64,000 nucleotides of DNA from Achromobacter pestifer (GCF_902859625.1 NZ_CADIJX010000001.1:1178001-1242000); one strand, 5' to 3'. Shown: positions 9,358-19,255, numbered from the stretch's first letter. Notes: generated by a model not told the origin, from the letters alone. Translations and numbers: made by a program.

Positions 9358-9394
9358 CATTGGATGGCTTTCGCATTAGCGTAGCCATCCAATG
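9358..9394. promoter_or_regulatory. 12-bp inverted repeat ahead of the peptide-transporter operon
   Basis: The arms cattggatggct (9358-9369) and agccatccaatg (9383-9394) are perfect inverted repeats separated by 13 bases. They lie 36 bases upstream of the binding-protein ATG and about 60 bases downstream of the phosphotransacetylase stop. This could be an operator for the transporter operon or a stem-loop that separates it from pta. No T-run follows on the minus strand, which argues slightly for an operator. Confidence 0.45.
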
Positions 9395-9453
9395 GACCAA
9401 GCCTTAGTACCAAACGGTCAGAGTCTTTGGTGCCAGCCATGCGGCAGGCAGGA

Positions 9454-10392
9454 TCAAGGAAGTGCTGAGGAGGTTGCCAGCAGTGCGCGCGCATGCAGAA
9501 CCGCCACCGCGCAACTGTTGACCCGTGCGTCCATAGAATCAGACCGACTCGTCAACAGCACGGGCACACGGGTGCCCAGCACCAGGCCCGCGGTGCCCGC
9601 GCCAGCCAGCCAGGTCAGTTCCTTGTAGAGCATGTTGCCGGCTTCGATGTCCGGCACCAGCAGGATGTCGGCGTCTCCGGCCACGCGGGACACGATGCCC
9701 TTCTGGTCCGCCGCTTCCCGCGAGATGGCGTTGTCGAACGCCAGGGGGCCGTCGATATCGCCGCCACGGATCTGCTGGCGGTCGGCCATTTTCGATAGCG
9801 CTGCCGCATCCAGCGTGGCGGGCATCGACGGGTTGACGGATTCAGTGGCGCACAGCACGGCAAGCTTCGGGCGATCCACGCCCAACGCCCGCGCCAGATC
9901 GATGGCGTTCTGGGCAATGTCCGCTTTTTCTTGCAGGGTCGGCGCAATATTGACGGCCGCATCCGTCAGGATGAACAGCTTGGGATAGGCCGCCACCGCC
10001 ATGACGAAGGCATGGCTGATCCGCCTGTCCGTGCGCAATCCGGATTCACGGGCGACCACCGCGGACATGAAATGATCTGTATGCAGACTGCCCTTCATCA
10101 GCATGCGGGCCGCGCCATCGCGTGCCAATGCCGCAGCGGCCCGCGCCGCCAGTTTTTCGTCATCCGGCGTATCCACGATTTCAAGATCGCTTGTGCGCAC
10201 ACCCATCTCGGCCAGCAACGCCGTGATCCGGCGCGCGGGGCCCACCAGCACGGGTTCGATATATCCGGCGTCCCGCGCCTGGATCGCCGCCCCCAGGCTG
10301 GTCGGACACAAGGGATAGGCCACCGCAGTACGCAGCCGTCCGCCGGATAGCGCGGCAACGCGCAGCGGCTCGAACAATCGGTCGATTGCCAT
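9454..10392 (-). CDS. pta: phosphate acetyl/butyryltransferase-type enzyme
   Basis: The 312-aa single-domain phosphotransacetylase family protein has family patterns such as VAYPLCPTSLGAAIQA, LMKGSLHTD, VAAYPKLFILTDAAVNI and LLVPDIEAGNMLYK. Its length matches the short Pta form without the DRTGG extension. It should convert acetyl phosphate and CoA to acetyl-CoA and phosphate. Lying directly downstream of xsc, it completes the route from sulfoacetaldehyde to acetyl-CoA, an arrangement known from taurine-degrading bacteria. ATG at 10392 is chosen over an upstream start because it follows a GGAG site and aligns with the usual family start. Confidence 0.85.
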   Translation of the reverse strand: MAIDRLFEPLRVAALSGGRLRTAVAYPLCPTSLGAAIQARDAGYIEPVLVGPARRITALLAEMGVRTSDLEIVDTPDDEKLAARAAAALARDGAARMLMKGSLHTDHFMSAVVARESGLRTDRRISHAFVMAVAAYPKLFILTDAAVNIAPTLQEKADIAQNAIDLARALGVDRPKLAVLCATESVNPSMPATLDAAALSKMADRQQIRGGDIDGPLAFDNAISREAADQKGIVSRVAGDADILLVPDIEAGNMLYKELTWLAGAGTAGLVLGTRVPVLLTSRSDSMDARVNSCAVAVLHARALLATSSALP

Positions 10393-10464
10393 GTCTAGAT
10401 GCTCCTGCCGCGCGTGTCCGCAAGGCCAAAGGGGAAGCGTCCGGCGGTGCGCCGGACGCATCGA

Positions 10465-12276
10465 TCAGCGCTTGACGGGATCGATCGGCAGGGGCACCTC
10501 GCCCGAATGGAACGGCTGGTTCACATATTGCTTGTACTTGTCCAGCAGGCGCAGCGGCTGTTTGAGCGCGTCGCGCCGGAACGGGTCGCCCAGTTCTTGG
10601 CTGACCATCATTTCCAGCACCGTGGTCTTGCCTTCCGACTGCGCCTTGCAGGCGGACTGCAACGCCGCGCCCACCTGATCGGCATGCTCCACCCGGATGC
10701 CTTCCGCACCCATCGCCTGCGCCAACTCGGCGAAGTTGGGGTTGATCAGGTTGCTGCCCACGAAGCGGCGTCCGTAAAAATCGACCTGATTCTTCTTTTC
10801 CGCGCCCCACTGTCCATTGTGGAAGACCACCGCCGTCACCGGAATCTTCTCGCGCACGCAGGTCAGCAATTCCTGGAAGCTCATGCACCAGGCGCCGTCG
10901 CCCACATAGGCCACGGCCGGACGATCAGGGCGGCCCAGCTTGGCGCCGATCAGCGCGGGCAGCGCGTAACCGCAGTTGCCGAAGCTCATCGCGGCCAGCA
11001 TCGAGTTCGGCTCGTCAAAGCGCAGATAGCTGTTGGAGACCGAGCAGATGTTGCCGATGTCCGTGGACACCATCACGTGCTTGGGCATCGCAAGCTCCAG
11101 CTCGCGCAGCATGCGGCGTGGATGCATGCGGCCGCCGCCGTGCTCGATGATGTCCAGGCTCCAGTCGTCGCGTTCGTGCGACCATCCGTCCAATTCCTTT
11201 TCCCATTCGGCTTTCTGCGACGCGATCTGGTCGCCGCGAGCCGTCTTGGTGCGCGTGCAGGCCACGTCGCGCCCTTTCAGTTTTTCGGTCAACGCGGCGG
11301 CGGCAGGCCGGGCGTCGCCGCAAATGCCCACCGACACCGGGCGCACCAGGCCCAACATGCGATGGTCGGCGTCGACCTGGATGATGCGCGCGCCTTGCGG
11401 CCAATAGTCCAAGCCATGCTGCGGCAAGGTACCGAAGGGGCCCAGGCGCGTGCCGAGTGCCAGCACGACATCAGCCTGGGACAGCAGTTTCATGCCCGCC
11501 TTGGCGCCCTGGTAGCCCAGCGGCCCGCACCACAGCGGATGGCTGGCAGGAAACGCATCGTTGTGCAGATAACTGGTCACGACCGGAGCGCCCAGCAGTT
11601 CGGCCAGCGCCACGCATTCGGCCTGGCCTTCCGAAAACAGCACGCCGCCGCCTGCCACGATGACGGGGAACTTGGCGTCCGCCAGCAGACGGGCCGCGGC
11701 TTCCAGGTCCTCTTCCGAGCCGGGGCCACGGCGGATGCGACGCGGCTCGGGGATCGCCACGTCGATCTCGCCATAGAAATAGTCGCGCGGAATATTCAGT
11801 TGCGCGGGGCCGCGTTCGGCCAACGCATTGTCGAAGGCCTTGGCGGTGAATTCGGCCATGCGATCCGGACGATTCACGTGCGCCTGATACTTGGTAATGC
11901 GCGAAAAAATGGGCAGCTGTTCGGTTTCCTGGAAACCGCCCAAGCCCATGCCGGCCGTGCCGGTCTCAGGCGTGATCGCCACCACCGGGCTGTGCGCCCA
12001 ATAGGCGGCGGCCACGCCGGTCACGAAGTTGGTGATGCCGGGACCATTTTGCGCAATGCAGACGCCGTGGCGGCCGGTCACGCGGGAATAGCCGTCGGCC
12101 ATATGCGCGGCGCCCTGCTCGTGCACCGTGGGCACGAAGCGGATGCCAGCGGCGGGGAACAAGTCCAGTGCGTCCATGAAGGCCGAACCGACGATGCCGA
12201 AAACGTCTTTGACGCCCTGTGCGACCAACGTTTCAACAAACGCTTCGCTGGGGGTCATGTGTTGCTTGCTGCTCAT
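10465..12276 (-). CDS. xsc: sulfoacetaldehyde acetyltransferase
   Basis: The 603-aa thiamine-diphosphate enzyme has the Pyr-domain Glu for ThDP activation (VHEQGAAH, Glu53), a central domain, and a ThDP-binding GDG..N motif (VGDGAWCMSF then FHNGQWGAEKKN, roughly 453-480). The NGQWGAEKKNQ segment and overall length match Xsc rather than acetolactate synthase. The reaction is sulfoacetaldehyde plus phosphate giving acetyl phosphate and sulfite. ATG at 12276 follows AGGAGAGAG. pta lies 72 bases downstream and the IclR gene diverges upstream. The encoded desulfonation step makes this the anchor of the left-hand region. Confidence 0.9.
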   Translation of the reverse strand: MSSKQHMTPSEAFVETLVAQGVKDVFGIVGSAFMDALDLFPAAGIRFVPTVHEQGAAHMADGYSRVTGRHGVCIAQNGPGITNFVTGVAAAYWAHSPVVAITPETGTAGMGLGGFQETEQLPIFSRITKYQAHVNRPDRMAEFTAKAFDNALAERGPAQLNIPRDYFYGEIDVAIPEPRRIRRGPGSEEDLEAAARLLADAKFPVIVAGGGVLFSEGQAECVALAELLGAPVVTSYLHNDAFPASHPLWCGPLGYQGAKAGMKLLSQADVVLALGTRLGPFGTLPQHGLDYWPQGARIIQVDADHRMLGLVRPVSVGICGDARPAAAALTEKLKGRDVACTRTKTARGDQIASQKAEWEKELDGWSHERDDWSLDIIEHGGGRMHPRRMLRELELAMPKHVMVSTDIGNICSVSNSYLRFDEPNSMLAAMSFGNCGYALPALIGAKLGRPDRPAVAYVGDGAWCMSFQELLTCVREKIPVTAVVFHNGQWGAEKKNQVDFYGRRFVGSNLINPNFAELAQAMGAEGIRVEHADQVGAALQSACKAQSEGKTTVLEMMVSQELGDPFRRDALKQPLRLLDKYKQYVNQPFHSGEVPLPIDPVKR

Positions 12277-12422
12277 GGTCTCTCTCCTGGCAGGCCGGCG
12301 CTTGTTTGGTTGCATCGTGGCCGGGGTGATTCGATACTGCCGCAGAAAACGCGCCATTCCCACCCCACGGCGTTTCATTTTCTGCAAAATCCGTGCGACG
12401 ATAGGCCGTTGGCCACCGAATC

Positions 12423-12435
12423 TTCAAATATTGAA
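12423..12435. promoter_or_regulatory. TTCAA-ATA-TTGAA palindrome at the IclR gene start
   Basis: A 13-bp palindrome sits two bases before the ATG of the IclR regulator, inside the xsc/IclR divergent region, and covers the place where a ribosome site would be. IclR proteins commonly bind short AT-rich palindromes in their own divergent promoter. This makes it a candidate autoregulatory operator. Confidence 0.35.
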
Positions 12436-12437
12436 AG

Positions 12438-13193
12438 ATGAAAGACGAATCCTCCGCCGCCTTGCGTGCGCTGACGCTGCTGGAACAGGTCGCCCGCTCC
12501 GAAACCCCCGTGTCGCTGGCGACGCTGACCGACGCCACCGGCCTGCCCAAGCCGTCCGTGCTGCGCATCCTGACGCGCCTGGTCGAGGCCGGCATGCTGC
12601 TGCGTGAACCCGCCGGGAAAAGCTACGTCAGCGGGCCGCGTCTGAGCGCGCTGGCCCGCGACACGCTGCTGAACTCCCCCTTGCGCGGTGGACGCCATCG
12701 CATCCTGGACAGTCTGGTCGACGAGATCGGCGAAACCTGCAACTGCACCATGCTGGACGGCGACGAAGTCATCTATCTGGATCGCGTGGAAACCGCCTGG
12801 CCGCTACGTGTGAATCTGCAAACAGGATCGCGCGTGCCGCTGCACTGCTCCGCCAGCGGCAAACTGTTCCTGGCTCACATGCGGCGCGAGCCGCGCGCAC
12901 GCCTGCTGGCCGCCGCCCCCTTGCCGCGCTATACGCCCAACACCCTGTGCGACGTGGCCTCGCTTGAACATGAACTCCGCGCCATCAAGAAGGAAGGCGC
13001 CAGTTTCGATCGCGAGGAATTTCTGCTGGGCATCGTCTGCATGGCCGTGCCCATCCTGCATGGGCCGCGCGTGATCGCCGCCGTGGCGCTGCACGCGCCG
13101 GTCGCGCGCCTGTCCATCGACGGCGCGCGGGCCTGGCTGCCGCGCATGCAGGAGGCCGCCCGCGCCCTGGCAGGCACGTACCCTCAGGCGTAA
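12438..13193 (+). CDS. IclR-family transcriptional regulator
   Basis: The 251-aa regulator has an N-terminal winged helix (LATLTDATGLPKPSVLRILT, about 28-47) and a C-terminal IclR effector domain with the typical VPLHCSASGKLFLA and ACMAVPI-like (CMAVPIL) motifs. It is divergent from xsc and 161 bases away, so it is the probable regulator of the xsc-pta unit. The known alphaproteobacterial taurine regulator TauR is of another family (MocR/GntR), so this would be a different control. No strong Shine-Dalgarno is visible because the palindrome occupies the site. Confidence 0.85.
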   Translation: MKDESSAALRALTLLEQVARSETPVSLATLTDATGLPKPSVLRILTRLVEAGMLLREPAGKSYVSGPRLSALARDTLLNSPLRGGRHRILDSLVDEIGETCNCTMLDGDEVIYLDRVETAWPLRVNLQTGSRVPLHCSASGKLFLAHMRREPRARLLAAAPLPRYTPNTLCDVASLEHELRAIKKEGASFDREEFLLGIVCMAVPILHGPRVIAAVALHAPVARLSIDGARAWLPRMQEAARALAGTYPQA

Positions 13194-13305
13194 AGCGTCC
13201 CTTTTTAATCTTCGCGTCCCGCCTCGCCAGGCAACGGCTAAGGCATGCCAGGGCTTACACTGTCGGTCGACTCAGTTTTTCGCGGTTTTTGCGATCCCCT
13301 CTATT

Positions 13306-14694
13306 GTGACCAACACGCCCTTCACCTCCCTGCCCCTCTTGCCCGCCCTGCTCGACAACCTGCAAAGCCTGGGGTTCGAGCAAATGACGCCCATCCAGGC
13401 GCAAAGCCTGCCGCTTATCCTGGAAGGCCGCGACATCATCGCGCAAGCCAAAACGGGCAGCGGCAAGACCGCGGCGTTCGGCCTGGGCGTATTGCAAAAG
13501 CTGGACATCAGCCGACTGGCGCCGCAAGCGTTGCTGGTCTGTCCCACGCGCGAATTGGCCGATCAGGTGGCGCAGGAACTGCGCCGGCTGGCTCGCCTGA
13601 TCCCCAACGTCAAGATCCTGACCTTGTGCGGTGGCGCGGCAGCGCGGCCCCAAGCCGAATCGCTGGCGCGCGGCGCCCACCTGGTCGTGGGCACGCCCGG
13701 CCGCATTCAAGACCACCTGGAACGCGGCAGCCTGGATTTGTCGGGCTTGACCACGCTGGTGCTGGACGAAGCCGACCGCATGGTCGACATGGGCTTCTAC
13801 GACGACATCGTCGCCATCGCCTCGCATTGCCCCGCCAAGCGCCAAACCCTGCTGTTTTCGGCGACCTACCCGGACAACATCCGCAAGCTGAGCGCCCGCT
13901 TCCTGCGCAACCCCGCCGAAGTCAAGGTGGAAGCGCAGCACGATGCCAGCCGCATCGAACAGATCTTCTACGAGATCGACGGCAAGGACCGCCTGGACGC
14001 CGTGGCCCGCCTGCTGGCGCATTTCCGCCCCGTCTCCACGCTGGCGTTCTGCAATACCAAGATCCGCAGCCATGACCTGGTTGAACGGCTGCAAGCCGAC
14101 GGCATCAGCGCCCAGGCGCTGAACGGCGATCTGGAACAGCGCGAGCGCGACGAAATCCTGATCCAGTTCGCCAACCAGAGCTGCGCCGTCCTGGTGGCCA
14201 CCGACGTCGCCGCGCGCGGGCTGGACATCCAGAACCTGGGCGCCGTGATCAACGTCGACGTGACCAAGGACACCGAAGTCCACGTCCACCGCATCGGCCG
14301 CAGCGGCCGGGGCGACCAGAAGGGCCTGGCGCTCAGCCTGTGTTCGCCCGACGAAATGCGCTGGGCCAACCTGGTCGAGCAATACCAGGGCACCCCGCTG
14401 AAATGGGGCGACATCAAGTCCTTGAAGCCCAAGGCTGACCGACCCTTGCGCGCGCCAATGGTGACGCTGTGCATCCAGGGCGGCAAGAAAGACAAGCTGC
14501 GTCCGGGCGATCTGCTGGGCGCGCTGACCGGTGACGGCGGGCTGACCTTTGAGCAGGTCGGCAAGATCAACATCACCGAATTCAATTCCTACGTGGCGCT
14601 GGACCGCCAGATCGCCAAGCAGGTGTTCTCGCGCGTGTCCAACAGCAACATCAAGGGCCGCCGGTTCCGCATGCGGTTCCTCGAAGAGTTTTGA
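13306..14694 (+). CDS. dbpA: DEAD-box ATP-dependent RNA helicase DbpA
   Basis: The 462-aa helicase starts with GTG. The motifs appear in order: Q motif GFEQMTPIQAQSLP (23-36), Walker A AKTGSGKT (48-55), PTRELA, TPGRI, DEAD in LVLDEADRM (about 154), SAT in LFSATYP, then VATDVAARGLD and HRIGRSGR. The C-terminal domain of about 75 residues (LCIQGGKKDKLRPGDLLGAL then the basic end NIKGRRFRMRFLEEF) is the DbpA RNA-binding domain that recognises helix 92 of 23S rRNA during 50S assembly. It is a monocistronic housekeeping gene. Confidence 0.93.
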   Translation: MTNTPFTSLPLLPALLDNLQSLGFEQMTPIQAQSLPLILEGRDIIAQAKTGSGKTAAFGLGVLQKLDISRLAPQALLVCPTRELADQVAQELRRLARLIPNVKILTLCGGAAARPQAESLARGAHLVVGTPGRIQDHLERGSLDLSGLTTLVLDEADRMVDMGFYDDIVAIASHCPAKRQTLLFSATYPDNIRKLSARFLRNPAEVKVEAQHDASRIEQIFYEIDGKDRLDAVARLLAHFRPVSTLAFCNTKIRSHDLVERLQADGISAQALNGDLEQRERDEILIQFANQSCAVLVATDVAARGLDIQNLGAVINVDVTKDTEVHVHRIGRSGRGDQKGLALSLCSPDEMRWANLVEQYQGTPLKWGDIKSLKPKADRPLRAPMVTLCIQGGKKDKLRPGDLLGALTGDGGLTFEQVGKINITEFNSYVALDRQIAKQVFSRVSNSNIKGRRFRMRFLEEF

Positions 14695-14750
14695 TTGCTG
14701 CCCAGTCAGGGATTTTTCTGGCTGTTCGCTAGAAAGACCGCGATGATAGC

Positions 14751-14780
14751 TTGATGATTTTGCTTGGGTTTTGCCATAAT
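14751..14780 (+). promoter_or_regulatory. candidate sigma70 promoter for the DoxX-family gene
   Basis: TTGATG (14751-14756) and CATAAT (14775-14780) are separated by 18 bases, a good fit to -35/-10 elements. They lie about 117 bases upstream of the DoxX-family ATG, leaving a long leader. Confidence 0.4.
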
Positions 14781-14796
14781 GGCCCCGCCTGGCTCA

Positions 14797-14821
14797 GCTT
14801 GCCCCGTCAATCGCGGCAAGC
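14797..14821 (+). other. stem-loop in the leader of the DoxX-family gene
   Basis: GCTTGCC (14797-14803) and GGCAAGC (14815-14821) form a perfect 7-bp stem with an 11-base loop, starting about 10 bases after the likely transcription start. No T-run follows, so it is a leader structure rather than a terminator. Confidence 0.35.
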
Positions 14822-14897
14822 CGAACGCGGAACCAAAGGTAAACAGCGCGCTCCAACGAGCCGCTGTCCCCCTTAACCATCACAAGAGAAACTCACC

Positions 14898-15305
14898 ATG
14901 ATCAAGTCCGACGATACCGGCAAGCTGATCCTGCGCCTGACCCTCGGCATTCTGATTTTGCTCCATGGCCTGTCCAAACTGATGGGCGGCGGCGTCACCG
15001 GCATCAGCGGCATGTTGTCGTCGCATGGCCTGCCGGGCTTTTTGGCTTATGGCGTCTATGTGGGCGAGATCATCGCCCCCGTGCTGCTCATCATTGGCGT
15101 CTACACCCGACTGGGTGGTTTGATCATTGCCATCAACATGGTGGTTGCGATCCTGCTGGCCCACACCGGCCAGTTGGGCTCCATCACCAATACCGGCGGC
15201 TGGGCGCTGGAACTGCAAGGCATGTTCCTCTTCACCGCGTTGGCCATCGCCTTCATGGGCGCCGGCCGTTTCAGCCTGGCAGGCAATGGCGGCCGCTGGA
15301 ACTGA
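14898..15305 (+). CDS. DoxX-family inner-membrane protein
   Basis: The 135-aa integral membrane protein has about four hydrophobic segments and the DoxX start pattern (RLTLGILILLHGLSKLMGG, then SHGLPGFLAYGVYVGEIIAPVLL). DoxX-family proteins are often tied to redox or thiol stress, but this one's role is unknown. A ribosome site AGAGAAA precedes the ATG. No gene on the same strand is close enough to be an obvious operon partner. Confidence 0.85.
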   Translation: MIKSDDTGKLILRLTLGILILLHGLSKLMGGGVTGISGMLSSHGLPGFLAYGVYVGEIIAPVLLIIGVYTRLGGLIIAINMVVAILLAHTGQLGSITNTGGWALELQGMFLFTALAIAFMGAGRFSLAGNGGRWN

Positions 15306-15553
15306 CGCACCGCATGACACTGCGCCGTAACCTGGCGTGACGTGCGAAGACGGGGTCGCTCAGGCGGCCCCGTTGCTTTTCCAGCAGAGATTGATACGAA
15401 CGACATGCCCGGTCACGCAGGCGCAAACATCCGTCACCTGAAAGCTGTTTCGGAACGATTACAGAGGCGAACTCCTGTCAGAGGGTGTGGCCTAATCCTT
15501 ACCAGCGCACTAAGGGCGTAACGCACGCCTGGCGCAGGTTGGGAGTCACTGAA

Positions 15554-15718
15554 ATGAAGAAGCGTCTGCTGTTGGTGTTGGCCGTGGCCAGTTCGTTGAC
15601 TGGATGTGTGGTGGTGCCGGCTCGGCCGGGCTACTACCGCCCCGCCCCCGTCTACTACACGCCGCACTACTATTACCCTGCGTACCCCGCTCCGCATTAT
15701 TACTACCGCGGATATTGA
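15554..15718 (+). CDS. small Tyr/Pro-rich lipoprotein
   Basis: The product is only 54 aa. A lipoprotein signal peptide ends in LTGC (Cys18), and the mature part is almost all Pro, Tyr, Ala and His (repeated PHYYYPAYPAP-like units). Such tiny Tyr-rich lipoproteins are seen beside envelope proteins in Burkholderiales. The ATG at 15554 gives a canonical signal peptide; the upstream in-frame start would bury it. It lies 30 bases before the YXWGXW gene and is probably co-transcribed. Confidence 0.75.
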   Translation: MKKRLLLVLAVASSLTGCVVVPARPGYYRPAPVYYTPHYYYPAYPAPHYYYRGY

Positions 15719-15748
15719 TCCTCGCCCCCGAGACGATCAGGAACTGCC

Positions 15749-17134
<1,386 letters not shown>

Positions 17135-17218
17135 ACTGGACCCTTGCCCATGGCGGGACTACAGTAGGCACCTTGGCGCGGCGTTGCCCGTGCGACTCAA
17201 CGGAAATTGGAGTTCCCC

Positions 17219-17755
17219 ATGAAACGCCTTGTCTCCAGCTTGATGCTTTGCGGCCTGATGGCCGGTACGGCGGCCCAGGCCGCCTTGAACGTGGGGGCTC
17301 CCGCGCCGGACTTCAGCACGCAGGCGTCGCTTGGCGGAAATGTCTTCACATTCAAACTGACCGAAGCCCTGAAGCAAGGCCCGGTCGTGCTGTATTTCTT
17401 TCCCGCTGCGTTCTCCAAGGGCTGCACGATCGAAGCGCACAACTTCGCCGAAGCCACGGACGAATACAAGTCGCTAGGCGCCACCGTGATCGGCGTTTCG
17501 ACAGACGACATCGACACACTGAACAAATTCTCTGTCAGTGAATGCCGCAGCAAGTTCGCGGTGGCGGCCGATGGCGACGGCAAGATCATGAAGGCCTATG
17601 ACGCCGTGCACGACAAGCGCCCCGACTACGCGCAACGTGTGTCGTATGTGATCTCGCCGCAGGGCAAAATCCTGTATGAATTCACGGACATGAACCCCGA
17701 CTCGCACGTGGCCAACACCATGCGCGCGCTGCGCGACTGGAAGGCCAAGCAATAA
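17219..17755 (+). CDS. periplasmic peroxiredoxin (AhpC/TSA family)
   Basis: The 178-aa protein has a Sec signal (cleavage near AAQAALN, residue 21-22) and a thioredoxin-like peroxiredoxin domain. The peroxidatic Cys is in FSKGCTIEAHNF (Cys69), with a second Cys at 109 as possible resolving Cys. The usual Thr three residues before the peroxidatic Cys is Ser here. ATG at 17219 has GGAG eight bases upstream; an earlier in-frame start would spoil the signal peptide. Its likely role is reduction of hydroperoxides in the periplasm. The electron donor is unknown. Confidence 0.88.
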   Translation: MKRLVSSLMLCGLMAGTAAQAALNVGAPAPDFSTQASLGGNVFTFKLTEALKQGPVVLYFFPAAFSKGCTIEAHNFAEATDEYKSLGATVIGVSTDDIDTLNKFSVSECRSKFAVAADGDGKIMKAYDAVHDKRPDYAQRVSYVISPQGKILYEFTDMNPDSHVANTMRALRDWKAKQ

Positions 17756-17781
17756 GAGGGGTAAGGGTCAGCCAGACCCGG

Positions 17782-17798
17782 CCCGGGCAGCGCCCGGG
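17782..17798. terminator. stem-loop between convergent genes
   Basis: CCCGGGC (17782-17788), a 3-base loop, and GCCCGGG (17792-17798) form a perfect GC-rich stem between the ends of the peroxiredoxin gene and the opposing CoA-transferase gene. There is no T-run on either strand, so it may act as a bidirectional pause or RNA end structure. Confidence 0.45.
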
Positions 17799-17806
17799 TC
17801 CAGGAG

Positions 17807-19255
17807 CTAATTGAATGGCCAGACCGGGGGATGCGTGCCCGGAGGGCTGGACGGACGAGTCCAACGCGCTGCCGTTTCAGAGAACCGGGCGGCATGGCGC
17901 AGGGCCAACAATTCGCCAAAGCCCGATGGTTCGGTCTCCAGCAATCCGTCAAAGCCCGGCATCGGACAGGCAAGTCCGCCCTCCACCCGGCCCAAACTGC
18001 GTAGCCAATGCGCGGTCTGCGCCAACGACACGCGAACATGCCAGCTGCCGCCTTCGGTCGCTTGCCGCGCAAGCGCCACCTGGGCGCCAAACGCCATCAG
18101 GTAGCCCGATGCGTGGTCCAGAATCTGCATGGGCAACGGCTTGGGCGCGTCCTGGCCAGCCGCCTGCGCTTCGGCATGATTGAACCCCGTGGCGGTCTGC
18201 ACCAACGAATCAAAGCCCCGGCGGTTGGCCCAAGGGCCAGTGTTGCCATAGGCGGACAGCGACACATAGACAATGCCGGGGCGGATGCGTGCGGCGTCCT
18301 GGGGACCAAAGCCCAGCGCGGCCAGCCCGCCGGGCCGATATCCCTGCACGAACACATGTGCGCTACGCAATAGATTACCCAGCGCAATGCGGCCGTCCGC
18401 CGTATCCAGGTCGGCCAGCACGGAAAGCTTGCCACGGCTGGTGTCGATGATGTTGTCGATATTGGGTAGCTGCGGCGAATTCACCAGCATCACATCGGCG
18501 CCATAGGCCGCCAACGCGCGGCCGCAGACGGGTCCCGCGATGATGCGCGTCAAGTCCAGCACGCGGATGTCCTTCAGGGGACGGGCATCGTGCCCATACT
18601 TGGGCAGTGGCCGCGGATCGGCTTCGCCGATGCGTTCAATCGTCATCAAAGGTTGAGCGGCAATCGCCTGGCCTTGCGCATGGCGATCCCATTCGTCAAA
18701 GCTGCGCATGGCGGCCACCACCATGCCGGCGTCGGCAGCCACCTGTTCAAAGTCCAGGGCCTTCCAGCGGCTCAACGCACGCTCCACCGTTTCACGGGTG
18801 GTGCCCTCACCGGTGGGACACCCCAGCAACGCCAGGGCGCCGTCCCGATGATGCGCGAAATTGGCGTGGATGCGGACCCAGCCCCCGTCGCCACAGCGAT
18901 AGACCCCGCTGATCGGATCCCAGGGGTTCGGCGTCACGCCGTTGATTTTGAAGTGGCTGCGGCATTCCTGGGCGGCGTGCAGCATGTCGACACTGACTTC
19001 CTGTCGCGCACCGCCACGCAGGTGCCAGAGTTCGGCCGCGGCCAGGGCGGCGGCGGCCATGCTGGCCTGCGCTGCCGCGCCGACCGCAAAGGAAGAAGGC
19101 AGCACGGGGTCTGCCCCCGTCAGCATCACGTGATCCAGCGCCTCGTCGGGCAGATCCAGTGAACGCCAGAGTCTTTGCAGGACGTCGCGGGATGTCTTGC
19201 CGGCGGGTGTGCGTCCCCTCAGAAAGGACGGGCGTAGGTCCATCAGATTTCCCAT
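17807..19255 (-). CDS. CaiB/BaiF-type CoA-transferase-like protein with permuted halves
   Basis: The 482-aa protein belongs to the type III CoA-transferase family, but the halves are in swapped order. Residues about 60-215 carry the segment normally in the middle and C-terminal part (QEVSVDMLHAA, GVYRCGDGGWVRIHANF). The usual N-terminal motif DIRVLDLTRIIAGP appears only at about 229-242, followed by YGADVMLVNSP. By eye, the catalytic Asp position of formyl-CoA transferase is His (DMLHAA) in the first half and Gln (SLAQTA) in the second. Activity is therefore uncertain. ATG at 19255 is chosen; an in-frame GTG nine bases earlier is an alternative. Confidence 0.8.
   Translation of the reverse strand: MGNLMDLRPSFLRGRTPAGKTSRDVLQRLWRSLDLPDEALDHVMLTGADPVLPSSFAVGAAAQASMAAAALAAAELWHLRGGARQEVSVDMLHAAQECRSHFKINGVTPNPWDPISGVYRCGDGGWVRIHANFAHHRDGALALLGCPTGEGTTRETVERALSRWKALDFEQVAADAGMVVAAMRSFDEWDRHAQGQAIAAQPLMTIERIGEADPRPLPKYGHDARPLKDIRVLDLTRIIAGPVCGRALAAYGADVMLVNSPQLPNIDNIIDTSRGKLSVLADLDTADGRIALGNLLRSAHVFVQGYRPGGLAALGFGPQDAARIRPGIVYVSLSAYGNTGPWANRRGFDSLVQTATGFNHAEAQAAGQDAPKPLPMQILDHASGYLMAFGAQVALARQATEGGSWHVRVSLAQTAHWLRSLGRVEGGLACPMPGFDGLLETEPSGFGELLALRHAARFSETAARWTRPSSPPGTHPPVWPFN

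Noticed and set aside
10399-12441. A 680-codon open frame on the plus strand, antisense to xsc
   Set aside because: It mirrors the codon periodicity of xsc in a GC-rich genome, encodes a His/Arg/Gln-rich sequence without any family resemblance, and xsc is unmistakable on the other strand.
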